NCBI GenBank assembly: GCA_004014935.1
Contig: CP025325.1
Location: 1,984,001 to 2,048,000 of the forward strand
Direction of reading: 5' to 3'
Source: Saccharomycopsis malanga
Taxonomy: Eukaryota > Ascomycota > Saccharomycetes > Ascoideales > Saccharomycopsidaceae
Length of the DNA stretch: 64,000 nucleotides
Shown here: one piece after another, positions 1-9,060 of the stretch
Layout of the letters: each line of letters begins with the position of its first letter
Numbering within the stretch: the first letter of the stretch is position 1
Made by a program: the position numbers and the translations under genes
Notes under the pieces: model-generated
What the model was told of the DNA's origin: nothing
The model's database searches: none
The model's input: only the letters and a program-made list of their open reading frames with translations

Positions 1-1769
1 GGTATCTCATCCGGTTCTCGCTGTCGATTCTTGTACGACACAGTGGCATCAGACTTTTTATAGGGAGACTTGAGTTCGTCTATACGGCCCTTGAACTCAT
101 ATAGAACAGTATGGTATTGTTTCTGACCGTTATTAGGTTTAATTTGTGAACGTGCTGTTGAATATACACTTGATTTACAATTTATATTTGAACTTGTATC
201 AACTGAGTCCTGAAATTGCAGTTTAAGTTCATCGCGCTTGAAATGACTATCTAATGCACCTTCTAATGGTATATGTTCCAATTGGTTGATTTCGTTTTCT
301 ATTAAGGTCTCTTTATGTACAGGGCTGTCCATGGCAGTCATATATTTGCTAGTCGGGTCCTCGTTATCAGGTTGGTTTCCATTTGATAGATACAAAAACT
401 CTTCCATATCTTGTGTTGATAATTTGCCATATCCCTGGTGTGGGTTGAACTCGTCGTCCTCTAGGATAGAGTCCAATATCTGTGTAGACTTTTGTTTCTT
501 GTCCAATGTATCGTAAGTATTTCGGGATATCTGATATTCTCCATCGACAATGTTGACGATTTCATCACCCTCTTCACCATAAGAGTCATGAATGGAGTGC
601 ACGTCTATATCATCCCGATTTATGAAGTCTTTAATAGGACTAGGCAACTCGCTGTTATGATTGGTTTTTACGAAAGAGCCACTGGACCTTATAGACTCCA
701 CAAGACTTTTAGCCCTTTGTAACGCTTTCTCGCTAAAGCTCACCGAGGCCTTGATTTCTATTTTGCTGGTCTCATTCGAAGCGGACTTGTTATCTGAAGC
801 GTTAATTAGCTTGTCGGTAAAAGCAGCGCGATTCTTTACGTTCAGTAGTTTTGTTGGAGAAACTTTGATAGGAGAAGCTCTTGGTGATGACGACGGTATT
901 TCTATAATATTTTCTTGTGGGGGAGTGCCCATTAAACCTGTATCTACATCAATTACGCTGTGTTCTTCGCTCTGTTGAGTCAAATCAATGATATTGTTTT
1001 GTGAATCAAGTTCTTTTTTTCTGTCATTGACAAGCTGCGAAAGAGTAAGCATGGTATGTTCATCGAGTTCAGAAACACTGCTTTGTGCGCTGGCCAAGGC
1101 GGTGTCGTTGGTCTCTACGTCGTAAAGCCATCTGAGGTCTTCAGGAATGAGTCTGGTCTTGGGCAAACTGCTGGCCATCCCCCATAAGGTGGGGGTTTCT
1201 TGGGAGGTGGCCTGATATTGGGAGTCGTATTGTTCTTCGTAGACTTTATTGATTTTGGATAAAGAAAGTTTGGCTTTTTTCGATAAGGAAGGGAAATTAA
1301 CTCGGATTATTTTCAACAAGTTGAACCATTCATCCTTGGAATAGACTATTGTTTCGTCGGGCACGTCATCTTCCGACTCACTGTTGGACACGCCGCGGGT
1401 TTCTAAAGACTCTATCTTGTCTAAGATCTCGTTGACCTTCCTCTTCTTTCCAGACAACAATTTCAATATAGATTCGTTATGGGACTTTTTGGCATGTTTT
1501 CGAGACATCTGGCCGGTGATTGAAACCACTCCTGTTTTAGTCTTGCGCTTCTTGGCAGGGTTTTTGGGTTTTTTGGGAGCCTTGCTAGACATCAAGGTTA
1601 ATGGCGGATCAACATGGTCATCATCACTGTTTTTAGAGAATTTTCGTAGGTCCATCAAAGCTTTCTCGTTCTTCTCTCGAGCCTCCCAGAGATCTAGATT
1701 TGATTGGATCTGCGTATTAAGAAACACATTTGGCTCGCCACTATCCTGTCCAACTCGATCATCCGCCAT
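1..1769 (-). CDS. SLX4: Structure-specific endonuclease subunit Slx4 (partial, C-terminus beyond the left edge)
   Basis: An open frame of 589 codons runs from the ATG at 1769 to the left edge without a stop. Slx4 is the scaffold that activates the Slx1 nuclease to cut branched DNA such as flaps and stalled-fork or recombination intermediates. The protein has a Lys/Arg-rich N-terminal part, a block around residues 130-250 that I recognise from Candida/Debaryomyces Slx4 (a FPSLS stretch, then SLPKTRLIPEDLRWLYDVE, then MLTLSQL), and Ser/Thr-rich SP-motif segments. The Slx1-binding C-terminal domain would lie outside the window, so the key domain cannot be checked. It is divergent from RLF2 with only 197 bp between the two ATGs, so the promoter is probably shared. 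Identification rests on recalled family similarity, not on a search. Confidence 0.72.
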   Translation of the reverse strand, partial: MADDRVGQDSGEPNVFLNTQIQSNLDLWEAREKNEKALMDLRKFSKNSDDDHVDPPLTLMSSKAPKKPKNPAKKRKTKTGVVSITGQMSRKHAKKSHNESILKLLSGKKRKVNEILDKIESLETRGVSNSESEDDVPDETIVYSKDEWFNLLKIIRVNFPSLSKKAKLSLSKINKVYEEQYDSQYQATSQETPTLWGMASSLPKTRLIPEDLRWLYDVETNDTALASAQSSVSELDEHTMLTLSQLVNDRKKELDSQNNIIDLTQQSEEHSVIDVDTGLMGTPPQENIIEIPSSSPRASPIKVSPTKLLNVKNRAAFTDKLINASDNKSASNETSKIEIKASVSFSEKALQRAKSLVESIRSSGSFVKTNHNSELPSPIKDFINRDDIDVHSIHDSYGEEGDEIVNIVDGEYQISRNTYDTLDKKQKSTQILDSILEDDEFNPHQGYGKLSTQDMEEFLYLSNGNQPDNEDPTSKYMTAMDSPVHKETLIENEINQLEHIPLEGALDSHFKRDELKLQFQDSVDTSSNINCKSSVYSTARSQIKPNNGQKQYHTVLYEFKGRIDELKSPYKKSDATVSYKNRQREPDEI

Positions 1770-1966
1770 TGTTTTGTATATCTTCTTTCCAGACTGGCAC
1801 CAAATAGTGCCCCGATGAGCTGATTTGTATAACTTTACAAGATCACGTTTTTTTCCATATAGCAAGAAAAGTCGCGACGCGTAGTGGCGCTGAATTTATA
1901 ATATTAATTCTATCGGATTCGTGTTTAAAATATTCACTATAGACAACATATATTAGATACGATAAT

Positions 1967-3760
1967 ATGACCGCTTCAATAGACAAGAAAGAATATGTTA
2001 TTGTGGATGGAACCAACGAAGATGTTATGGTGAATGGCATTAAAGAAAAAGTTATCATGGTGGACTCTGAAAAATCAATAGATAATGATAGTGAGAAATC
2101 CTTAGCTACGCCGCCTTTTTCTCTGCCATGTCCTGTGGAACTGGACGATGAAATCAAAGAAATTAATATATCTGATGCTTCTATTGCCAAAACAAATGAT
2201 GCCATATTGATAAAAGACGAAAACAGTGATACAAATAAAAGACTGGCCAAGACATCGCCAAAAAAACAGGACCAGTCCAAAAAAGAGAAAATCAAGTTGG
2301 AACGCCAGCAAAAAAGAGAAATGGAAAGGTTGGAAAGAGAAAATAAGAAGATCCAAAAGGAGAAAGAACGGCTAGAAAAAAAGTTGAAACAAGAACAGGA
2401 AAAGGAACTCAAGCGTAAGAAGCAAGAAGAAGAACGAGAGCTTAAGAAACGGAAACTCGAGGAAGAACGAGAAGTCAAAAAACGTAAACTTGAAGAAGAA
2501 AAAGAATTGAAAAAAAAACAACAGGAAGAAGAAAGACTCAAGAAACAATCGGAAAAAGAAGCCAAAGAAAGAGAAAAGTTGGAAAAACAAAAAGCTAAAG
2601 AAAGAGAAAAATTGGCTAAAGAAAGAGCTCAGTCAAAAATCTCCAATTTTTTCACTGTCCAAAAGAAAATCACCACCAGCAGTATGAAGAAAAACGATTA
2701 TGACAACACATTTTTGAACTTTTACGTTAAACCTTCGTGTCATCTTTCTAAATTAGGCAGATTAGAACAAAATCATTTGGAACACTCAAAAACTGTCATT
2801 GACTCATATTTAATTAGTTTTACAGAGACTTCTACCGAACCATCTGTTATAGCATGGCTCAACTCAAACAAACAAAAAAGAGGACATCCTCCATTAGGAA
2901 CAGCACAAAAAGTTGTCGCTTCCATCAACAACGAATCGTTAGATGAACAGCAAATCTTACAAATGGTAAATAACATTCCGTTGAAATTTCTTCAGTTTTA
3001 CGAAAACATCAAGCCAGCTTATTGCGGCACGTTTTCTAAGAAGAACTGTATTCCTACGCACAACCCATTTTTCAAAGCAGAGGACATTGATTACGAATAT
3101 GAAAGTGATTTCGAAGATGAAGGCGACGAAGAAGGCGACGATATAGAAGATATTGATGACGAGGATGAAGATGAAGATGAAGGAGAAGATAATAGTGACT
3201 TGGATGATTTCCTCGAAGAAAGTGATGATAAGGTAAACACAAACAATAAAAGACCCATCGTAGTAGGAAAACTTACCCCGTTAATTCAGTTAAATAATCC
3301 AGAATCAGCAGATCCTGTTTTTGCCAACATGACTGCCGATATCCTTCAGCCAACAATTGAATTCCCCATCGACCCTTTTAAAAATTATTGGAAATCGTCT
3401 CAGCAGTCGCCTCAAAAAACACAACTGCCAAATATCACTACACCAACCAAAGAAACCTTCAACAGCCAACAAACCGACAGCTCAAAACCAGCAGCAGCTA
3501 ACAATCTTTTGGCAAGAAAAAAGCCAAAAACAATTATCACAAATCAAGAGGAGCTACAAAACTTTATTCGTTTAGTACACGAAAATAATGAATTCACATT
3601 ATCTACTCTCGTTGAAATCTTGAAAAAAAAATTCCCAGACTATACCAAGATTACCGTGAAGAACACCTTGGAACATGTGGCATCCAAAAAGGGTCCTAAA
3701 GCTACAGAGAAAAAATGGGTCATCAACGACCAGTTCCAAAGCCAGTTGGTGCAGACGTAG
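1967..3760 (+). CDS. RLF2: Chromatin assembly factor 1 large subunit (Cac1/Rlf2, p150 homologue)
   Basis: 597 residues. The CAF-1 large subunit deposits H3-H4 on newly replicated DNA by binding PCNA. Seen in order: an acidic/polar N-terminus; a very long charged Lys-Glu-Arg helix at about residues 100-220 (the KER domain); a PIP box QSKISNFF at residues 222-229 for PCNA; a conserved block around 265-350 with CHLSKLGRLEQ, the typical p150 segment; an acidic ED stretch at about 370-430; and a C-terminal winged-helix-like segment (about 515-590, EELQNFIRLVHENNEF onward). This domain order matches yeast Rlf2 (606 residues). The start ATG is the first in frame. Long frames on the opposite strand here are shadows of the KER coding region. 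Confidence 0.93.
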   Translation: MTASIDKKEYVIVDGTNEDVMVNGIKEKVIMVDSEKSIDNDSEKSLATPPFSLPCPVELDDEIKEINISDASIAKTNDAILIKDENSDTNKRLAKTSPKKQDQSKKEKIKLERQQKREMERLERENKKIQKEKERLEKKLKQEQEKELKRKKQEEERELKKRKLEEEREVKKRKLEEEKELKKKQQEEERLKKQSEKEAKEREKLEKQKAKEREKLAKERAQSKISNFFTVQKKITTSSMKKNDYDNTFLNFYVKPSCHLSKLGRLEQNHLEHSKTVIDSYLISFTETSTEPSVIAWLNSNKQKRGHPPLGTAQKVVASINNESLDEQQILQMVNNIPLKFLQFYENIKPAYCGTFSKKNCIPTHNPFFKAEDIDYEYESDFEDEGDEEGDDIEDIDDEDEDEDEGEDNSDLDDFLEESDDKVNTNNKRPIVVGKLTPLIQLNNPESADPVFANMTADILQPTIEFPIDPFKNYWKSSQQSPQKTQLPNITTPTKETFNSQQTDSSKPAAANNLLARKKPKTIITNQEELQNFIRLVHENNEFTLSTLVEILKKKFPDYTKITVKNTLEHVASKKGPKATEKKWVINDQFQSQLVQT

Positions 3761-4388
3761 TTAAGTATTTACGTGTTCTATGATGATTTGATGATTTCTG
3801 TTCTCTTTTGCTCTTTTTCGCTTTACATTTTACTTATTTTTTCGTGTTACTTTATCGTTTTATAATTGTTTTTATGTTATCTTTCAAATTCATAATTTTA
3901 TCTATAAATGCGATGTTCATATAAAAACAACACATTCACGTATTTACTCGATATTCGCACTACTTTAAACTAGACAACTACTTTCAATCACATGTCTCTG
4001 AATAATTAAATTATACAGTCATTCATATAACATTTCCCATAAATCACCCTCAAATAACTACCTTATACTCAGTGAAAAACTCTCCACGTGACCAATATAC
4101 TAACCGCACCACTGTGAAATACAAAGAAAAATTTATTTTTTTTTGCCGGCAAATTTTTGTCAAGAAAAATTCATAATTATGAAAAGCTTTATAGAGAATA
4201 GTGGGATCATTATTAAATACCCAAAGTTTTAAGGAAATTGAGATTGACGTTCTTTCAGGGGCATTACTGTTAGTGGAGTTGTTTTTGCAGCGTGTAAGAC
4301 AAGATTATTCTGTGGTAATTTTGTTAATCCTGTATTGTGTGTGCAAACTATTTAATAAAATCATATTGAATTATAATATACAAATACA
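3761..4388. other. Intergenic region, promoter of MRPL15
   Basis: No convincing gene. It holds a perfect Cbf1-type site CACGTGAC at 4085-4092 and an AATTTTT element at 4152-4158. The latter is the motif reported upstream of cytosolic and mitochondrial ribosomal protein genes in Candida albicans. Both suit MRPL15, which starts at 4389. Confidence 0.5.
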
Positions 4389-5144
4389 ATGAATGGACTT
4401 AGAACCATAAATTTTGCCCAGAGAAATCTCTTTAGAGGCGCCCAAATAATATCGACACGGTCTGTTGTCTACATCAGTGGGCGGAGAGTGCGTGGTGCTG
4501 TTAGAAACCCAGAGGATTATTTGACCAATTTTAGTGGACGTAAATATGACGAGAATGCTAGCGAACAACTTGTTTCCAACTTGAAACAATACTTGAGCCG
4601 TTATGATATTAATAATATACCAAATAGCTTACTTTTACAGGTAATGACCCACAAGTCTTTTGCCCACGGTAAGAAGCCTTTCAATGAAAAATTATCGATT
4701 TTCGGTAGACATTTGCTCAAGGAGACTTCATCGGTATATCTTGTAGAATCCGAGGTTGGATTGTCCCAAATCAATGATTCTTCTGCCTTGGTTGAAGGTT
4801 TGAATTTTGAAATTTTGGGCACACGCATGGCAAAAGCCATGTTACATAAAGCTGTGCTCGCCCAGTTTATAAGATTCAGCATTCCAGGGATTGAAAAAGA
4901 AATCTTTTGGAAGAAAGCTAATGCCCTTTACATGGACCCTCAACAAAGTGGCGAAAACGTTGTGTTATATGACACCTTGAATGCACTTGTTGGTGCTGTG
5001 AATTGTATCAATGGTAAAGAGGCTGCCGAAGAATTCATCAGAAAAGCATTGCTTAGTGGTGAGCATTCATTAGTTGAATTGGCCGAGGCATACATGAAAT
5101 CAGAGCAGTCCTATTATCCATCTCAAGCTAAAAGCACAACTTAG
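4389..5144 (+). CDS. MRPL15: Mitochondrial large-subunit ribosomal protein mL57 (MRPL15)
   Basis: 251 residues, against 253 in S. cerevisiae. This is a mitochondrial ribosomal protein with an RNase III-like fold that has lost nuclease function. The N-terminal 40 residues are basic and hydroxylated with few acids, as expected of a mitochondrial presequence. The body carries the recognisable LLLQVMTHKSFAHGKKPFNEKL segment of the RNase III fold (about residues 79-100) and a second helical part with ALVGAVNCINGKEAAEEFI. The acidic catalytic signature of active RNase III (ERLEFLGD type) is absent; the equivalent is NEKLSIFGRHLL. The start is the first ATG. Confidence 0.9.
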   Translation: MNGLRTINFAQRNLFRGAQIISTRSVVYISGRRVRGAVRNPEDYLTNFSGRKYDENASEQLVSNLKQYLSRYDINNIPNSLLLQVMTHKSFAHGKKPFNEKLSIFGRHLLKETSSVYLVESEVGLSQINDSSALVEGLNFEILGTRMAKAMLHKAVLAQFIRFSIPGIEKEIFWKKANALYMDPQQSGENVVLYDTLNALVGAVNCINGKEAAEEFIRKALLSGEHSLVELAEAYMKSEQSYYPSQAKSTT

Positions 5145-5848
5145 TGTTCAGCTTTATATTGTCTAAATAATTTTCATCCTTCACCTGTGAACTATAAACA
5201 TAATAGAAAGGTCAAGAAACTAGTGGATAAAGGCTTGTCTAATGAGTAATTAAACCCAGTTATTAACCTTTGTAAATAATATTCTCATTGAGATCCTTCC
5301 CCATTGTACATGTTCGTTTATCTAAAATCTGGTTGTTCTTGTGTTTCTTCATTTTATTCTCCCCGTTACATTAGCACTTTATTCTTTTCCGTGCTCAACG
5401 AGCCTGGTAATACACATCAAAGCCTTTATGGTTGCATAAGATAATACTTTATAATGAGTAGCTCATTGCAATGGCGTGTGTAGAAATTGCAGCAGGAATA
5501 AATATTACTACATGCACATTAAATATAGATATGATCAAAAATATATAGTACTACATATACATAAAATATAGAGATGATCATCGTTTGGGTCAGCCTATGG
5601 CAACTCAAGTAATTCAAAAAAAATAAAGCATTAATTCAAATAAAAAAATTATTAAGTGCACAAAATACAAAAGTGTAAATCTGGGTCCTGGGACTGTAAA
5701 ACAAGAAAAAGCAAAGTAAATTCTATGAATTAATCATTGGTTGATAATCTATAAGTTATAATGATAAATGAGGCTTTCGGTCACATAATTTTCAGGGCTA
5801 ACGAATGTTTTAATCATACTAGTTTTTTGGGCAAGGCATAAACTATGA
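5145..5848. other. Intergenic region between two convergent genes
   Basis: AT-rich and without a supported gene. It contains an imperfect tandem duplication, given separately. The poly-A/T-rich parts are compatible with the 3' ends of MRPL15 and the small reverse-strand ORF. Confidence 0.5.
5506..5580. repeat. Imperfect tandem duplication of a 32-bp unit
   Basis: Units at 5506-5537 and 5549-5580 both run from TACTACAT to GATGATCA-type ends and match at 28 of 32 positions. They are separated by 11 bp of AT-rich sequence. No function is evident; it looks like a local duplication that has since diverged. Confidence 0.7.
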
Positions 5849-6121
5849 TTAAACTTTTGCATCTTCTGATACTCCATCTTTTCGAGCATTGATAATTATA
5901 TTATGTGAACCTTCATAAACATAAATGACAGCATACTTATTGGTATGTTTCCTCAGCTGCGTTGCTCCATCACCTTGAACAGCTAGTAGCCGCTGGACAA
6001 GCTGGCTTTCAGGCACTCTATAAGAGTCTGGAATTAATGGACTGGCAAAGGACACTCTTAGTTGTGACAATAGTAGTGATAGTAGAGTTATTATAATGTG
6101 AAATCGGGGAATGAAAACCAT
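5849..6121 (-). CDS. Small putative secreted protein (90 residues)
   Basis: Not recognised. The first ATG (6121) is followed by a classical signal peptide: a basic residue, a run of Ile/Leu (residues 8-19), then an ALA-type exit around VSFASPL, suggesting cleavage near residue 26. The remaining ~64 residues are polar, lack cysteines and have no dibasic Kex2 site, so a pheromone-like precursor or disulfide-rich toxin is unlikely. It could be a genuine small secreted protein, a truncated relative of a larger surface protein, or a chance frame. It lies in a gene-poor spot between MRPL15 and CPR1. Confidence 0.4.
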   Translation of the reverse strand: MVFIPRFHIIITLLSLLLSQLRVSFASPLIPDSYRVPESQLVQRLLAVQGDGATQLRKHTNKYAVIYVYEGSHNIIINARKDGVSEDAKV

Positions 6122-6853
6122 TCTTATTGCTGTGTATCCTTTTGGGAAAACTATTTATCATCAAGGAAGTAACTGAAATATTTGTCCTCCTTATTGCCTT
6201 TGAATAATTACGTTGCAAGCGCAGGCTTTTGAATGTTCCCTACTTTTGTAGTATCTTCGCAAAGTTTGATGCTAGTATTCAACCAATGAAAGCTTATATT
6301 AAAAGAATTCATATACTCTGTTCAAAATAAAATACCTCGATGTTCAAGAAAGGTGCCCCGTTGACAAGAAAAAAAAGAAAACAGTTCAGAAACCTGTCAT
6401 CTGAAAAGGTAAACAGGTATATCCAAAAATAAACAGCTCTGGATTGTATCATACTACAATGGGCAACCAAAAAGATCTGCAGCTACCCAAATACTAGCAT
6501 ACTCTTATCAGAATGCGTATTGGCGATAACCATGGCTGATTGTCCAGGTTTATTGGAGTGTCCAATGTTGAGGACCCTCTGCAACATGGTATAGAATATG
6601 CATTTCGTATGTTTACCTTTTACCCGCATCAAGCAACTCGTAAATATTTACTGTCTGAGGCACATGTTTATTACCCTGTCTATAGGTTGGCCCGGGTAAC
6701 AGTATGGGGGAATGTTCTAGATTGTTCTCGGGGACTGGTGATGGACGATCTTATAAGAAGCTACATTGCTGTTCTCTTTTCAATCGGTGCTTCTTTTGAA
6801 ACAGCTTATTTGACCAAGTTTACCATCTTAATAAACTCAATTAACCTATCAAA
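6122..6853. other. Intergenic region, 5' region of CPR1
   Basis: Holds the upstream region of CPR1 and of the small reverse-strand ORF. A 138-codon frame from 6540 to 6956 overlaps the CPR1 first exon and intron and looks non-coding. I see no other structure. Confidence 0.4.
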
Positions 6854-7544
6854 ATGTCCACTGTCTACTTCGATACTGCTGTCAACGGTAAGTGCTTTTT
6901 TCCTGCAAAGATTGCGGAATAGCAATTGCAATTGCAAATTGGGGTCTTCTCAATGAAATAATTTTCATAATGGGTTTTCTCAGTAATTAAGCAATGTACC
7001 TTTATAATGCTCTTTATATATTCGTAATGAAATTTTAAAGTCCCCAGAAATTGCTATTTGAAATTAACAAGCATACTAACATGATATAGACCAACCATTG
7101 GGAAGAATTGTCTTCAAGTTGTACGATGATGTCGTTCCAAAGACCACCGAAAACTTCAGAGCTTTAGCTACTGGTGAAAAGGGTTTCGGTTACGCTGGTT
7201 CTATCTTCCACAGAGTTATCCCACAATTTATGTTGCAAGGTGGTGACTTTACCAACTTCAACGGTACCGGTGGTAAGTCCATTTACGGTGAAAAGTTCCG
7301 TGACGAGAACTTTGTCAAGAAGCACACCAAGCCAGGTTTGTTGTCCATGGCCAACGCTGGTCCAAACACCAACGGCTCCCAATTCTTCATCACCACAGTT
7401 CCATGCCCATGGTTGGACGGTAAGCACGTTGTCTTTGGTGAAGTCGTCGAAGGTTACGATGTTGTTAAGAAGATTGAAAGCTTAGGTTCTAGCTCTGGTG
7501 CCACCAAGGGTAAGATCTCTATTGTCAAGTCTGGTCAATTGTAA
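6854..7544 (+). CDS. CPR1: Cytosolic cyclophilin A (peptidyl-prolyl isomerase), one intron
   Basis: Spliced product of 162 residues, the family's usual length. Exon 1 is 6854-6887 ([11 protein letters not shown] plus one base); the intron is 6888-7089 with 5' GTAAGT, branch TACTAAC at 7074-7080 and 3' TAG; exon 2 is 7090-7544. Cyclophilin catalyses cis-trans isomerisation of Xaa-Pro bonds and is the cyclosporin A receptor. All active-site residues are present: R53, F58, Q61 (in FMLQGGDF), F111, W119 and H124. The whole body ([26 protein letters not shown]) is near-identical to Candida and Saccharomyces Cpr1. Codon use is strongly biased (TTG, GGT, AAG, GTC), as in highly expressed yeast genes. 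In S. cerevisiae CPR1 (YDR155C) lies close to ENT5, GIR2, ACL4, NBP2 and CWC15, all present nearby here. Confidence 0.97.
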
Positions 7545-8230
7545 GTGCTGTTAGCAATATACTAGTGACGACTTGTTGTTTTTTACTTTATATATTTTTT
7601 AACGATATAATGCTATTGTTTTTTGTTTTTTTTTTGATGTTTTATGTCGATGTTCAAATGGTGTTTTTGGCACTGTTGAACATCTTAAAATGAAAAATGA
7701 TTTGTTAAAAATTTGGTGTTGTAGAATTGCTTCTAGTCTTTACGTGAACAATGATTTAAAAGAATTTGAAATTACTCTGTGAAAATACGTTAAAATTCAA
7801 ATATTGAAACTACTGAGCCGGGTTCAACACTATTATTAAAAAAAGCTTTTTATTTGCACTATTTTTCTTTAGAGAGAGAGTAAAGTATGAAGAAAAACGT
7901 ACACTATAGTGGTATTCTATATTATGTTGAAAGTGATGCATCATGTGCTTTGCTCATATTAATTCATACTTCAGTTATATAATGATAATAGCAATTCACA
8001 TATTTCTAAATTAATAGCATAAGTTTTGTTATTTTCTACATTTTTTTATGTGGATTCATTGCCATTTTTGCAAATTTTCATAACACTTACATAATACCAG
8101 GAATATATGTTTGAAAAGTTTTCAAGACATGGCAGTAAGAGCATCATACTGCTGAATAAGCCCTGTTCTATAGCATATTTACTAATTAAAAACTGGCCAT
8201 TTACCTTTGATCATATATGATGCTGTACGA

Positions 8231-8263
8231 AACTGATATGTACTGGGCTTGAGATATATGATA
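8231..8263 (-). repeat. Short diverged copy of the 3' end of the SINE-like repeat
   Basis: Matches 37529-37561 at about 30 of 33 positions, including TGTACTGGGCTTGA. In the orientation of the putative SINE (reverse strand) this is its 3' terminal part only, as expected for a 5'-truncated copy. It could also be a fragment of a partner LINE with the same 3' end. An ATTATTATTATAT run follows on the + strand. Confidence 0.5.
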
Positions 8264-8521
8264 TTATTATTATATATTATGCTGTTGACCAAAAGCGTAT
8301 CTACTAATAAACGCTCAAACCCACGACTATTTGCGCTCCAATAACTGGCAAAATATTACTTTCAGAATCCGAAAAAACCTAAAATATATAGCCAAATGAT
8401 ACACACAGCTCCTGTAAATAAACCCCACTGTTTAATAAGCCTGAAAGTGAACCATCCACCCATCCCAGACGCACTAAAGCTGGTCGGCAACATGTTTTGC
8501 TAGATTTCCGGTGTATATTGC

Positions 8522-8548
8522 GCTCTCCACCCTTGGCTGGTGGAGAGC
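8522..8548. promoter_or_regulatory. Perfect 10-bp inverted repeat upstream of the dehydrogenase
   Basis: GCTCTCCACC at 8522-8531 and its exact complement GGTGGAGAGC at 8539-8548 flank a 7-base spacer. It lies 510 bp before the dehydrogenase ATG. It could be a binding site for a dimeric regulator or simply a hairpin. Confidence 0.45.
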
Positions 8549-8559
8549 ATGGTGGGCTA

Positions 8560-8582
8560 CCTCCAACCTCCAACCTCCAACG
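8560..8582. promoter_or_regulatory. Triple CCTCCAA array
   Basis: Three consecutive CCTCCAA units. CYCCAA is the core recognised by the zinc-finger activator Adr1 in S. cerevisiae (TTGGRG on the other strand). Use by an Adr1-like factor in this yeast is inference. An Adr1-like role would fit an alternative-carbon gene such as the downstream polyol dehydrogenase. Confidence 0.4.
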
Positions 8583-8827
8583 AGTGTTGTTGCACAATAA
8601 CTGTCATCTATTTTCTTATCACTACTGTTTCTTTGTTAACTTGGTGTTCATTGCAGCAATCTGTCTTTCTAAAGTGCTTGCGCCATCTAGTTGCGTACTG
8701 TTATTATGTAGCAACAGAATATTACTGAACACCTTTTGAATTGTGATATCAATATACTTACAGCACAATAATTAAAATTTATATATTCCCAAAAGCAAAC
8801 GAACTGCAAACTCCAGGAAAATTCAAC

Positions 8828-8871
8828 GGTCAATCCACCAAAAATGCAGCATGAAGTGGTGGATGTTGACC
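8828..8871. promoter_or_regulatory. Imperfect inverted repeat around GGTCAA..TCCACCA
   Basis: GGTCAATCCACCA (8828-8840) faces TGGTGGATGTTGACC (8857-8871). The arms pair completely except for a 2-base bulge. It is about 190 bp before the dehydrogenase ATG, a usual distance for an upstream activating site. The binding protein is unknown. Confidence 0.45.
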
Positions 8872-9060
8872 CCAGATTTTATACTCACTCCGATCGATCA
8901 TTTACCCCAGATTATCACATCCACCCAAAAATTAACTATATATAGTATCTTTCCCCATGTTTCTCAAACTGCTATTCTTTAATCCTTTTCTTCAACTGCC
9001 TATTTCGATTTTATCAACATTTGTTAATAACTATTCACTACATAGCTTGAAAAATCCAAC

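Larger units (their letters stand above)
7545..9060. other. Intergenic region with the promoter of the polyol dehydrogenase
   Basis: 1.5 kb without a supported gene. The left half is plain AT-rich sequence. It contains a 33-bp block shared with the SINE-like element at 37.5 kb (8231-8263). Further right it has several regulatory-looking features listed separately: a 10-bp hairpin (8522-8548), a triple CCTCCAA array (8560-8582) and an inverted repeat (8828-8871). A direct repeat ACCCCAGATT occurs twice near 8869 and 8904. The density of promoter motifs suggests a strongly regulated dehydrogenase gene. Confidence 0.5.

Noticed and set aside
1843-2590. Long reverse-strand frames rich in Phe/Ser/Leu
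   Set aside because: They are antisense shadows of the Lys/Glu-rich KER region of RLF2; composition mirrors the coding strand.
6540-6956. 138-codon frame upstream of CPR1
   Set aside because: It overlaps the clear CPR1 first exon and intron, has no domain-like features and uses rare codons.
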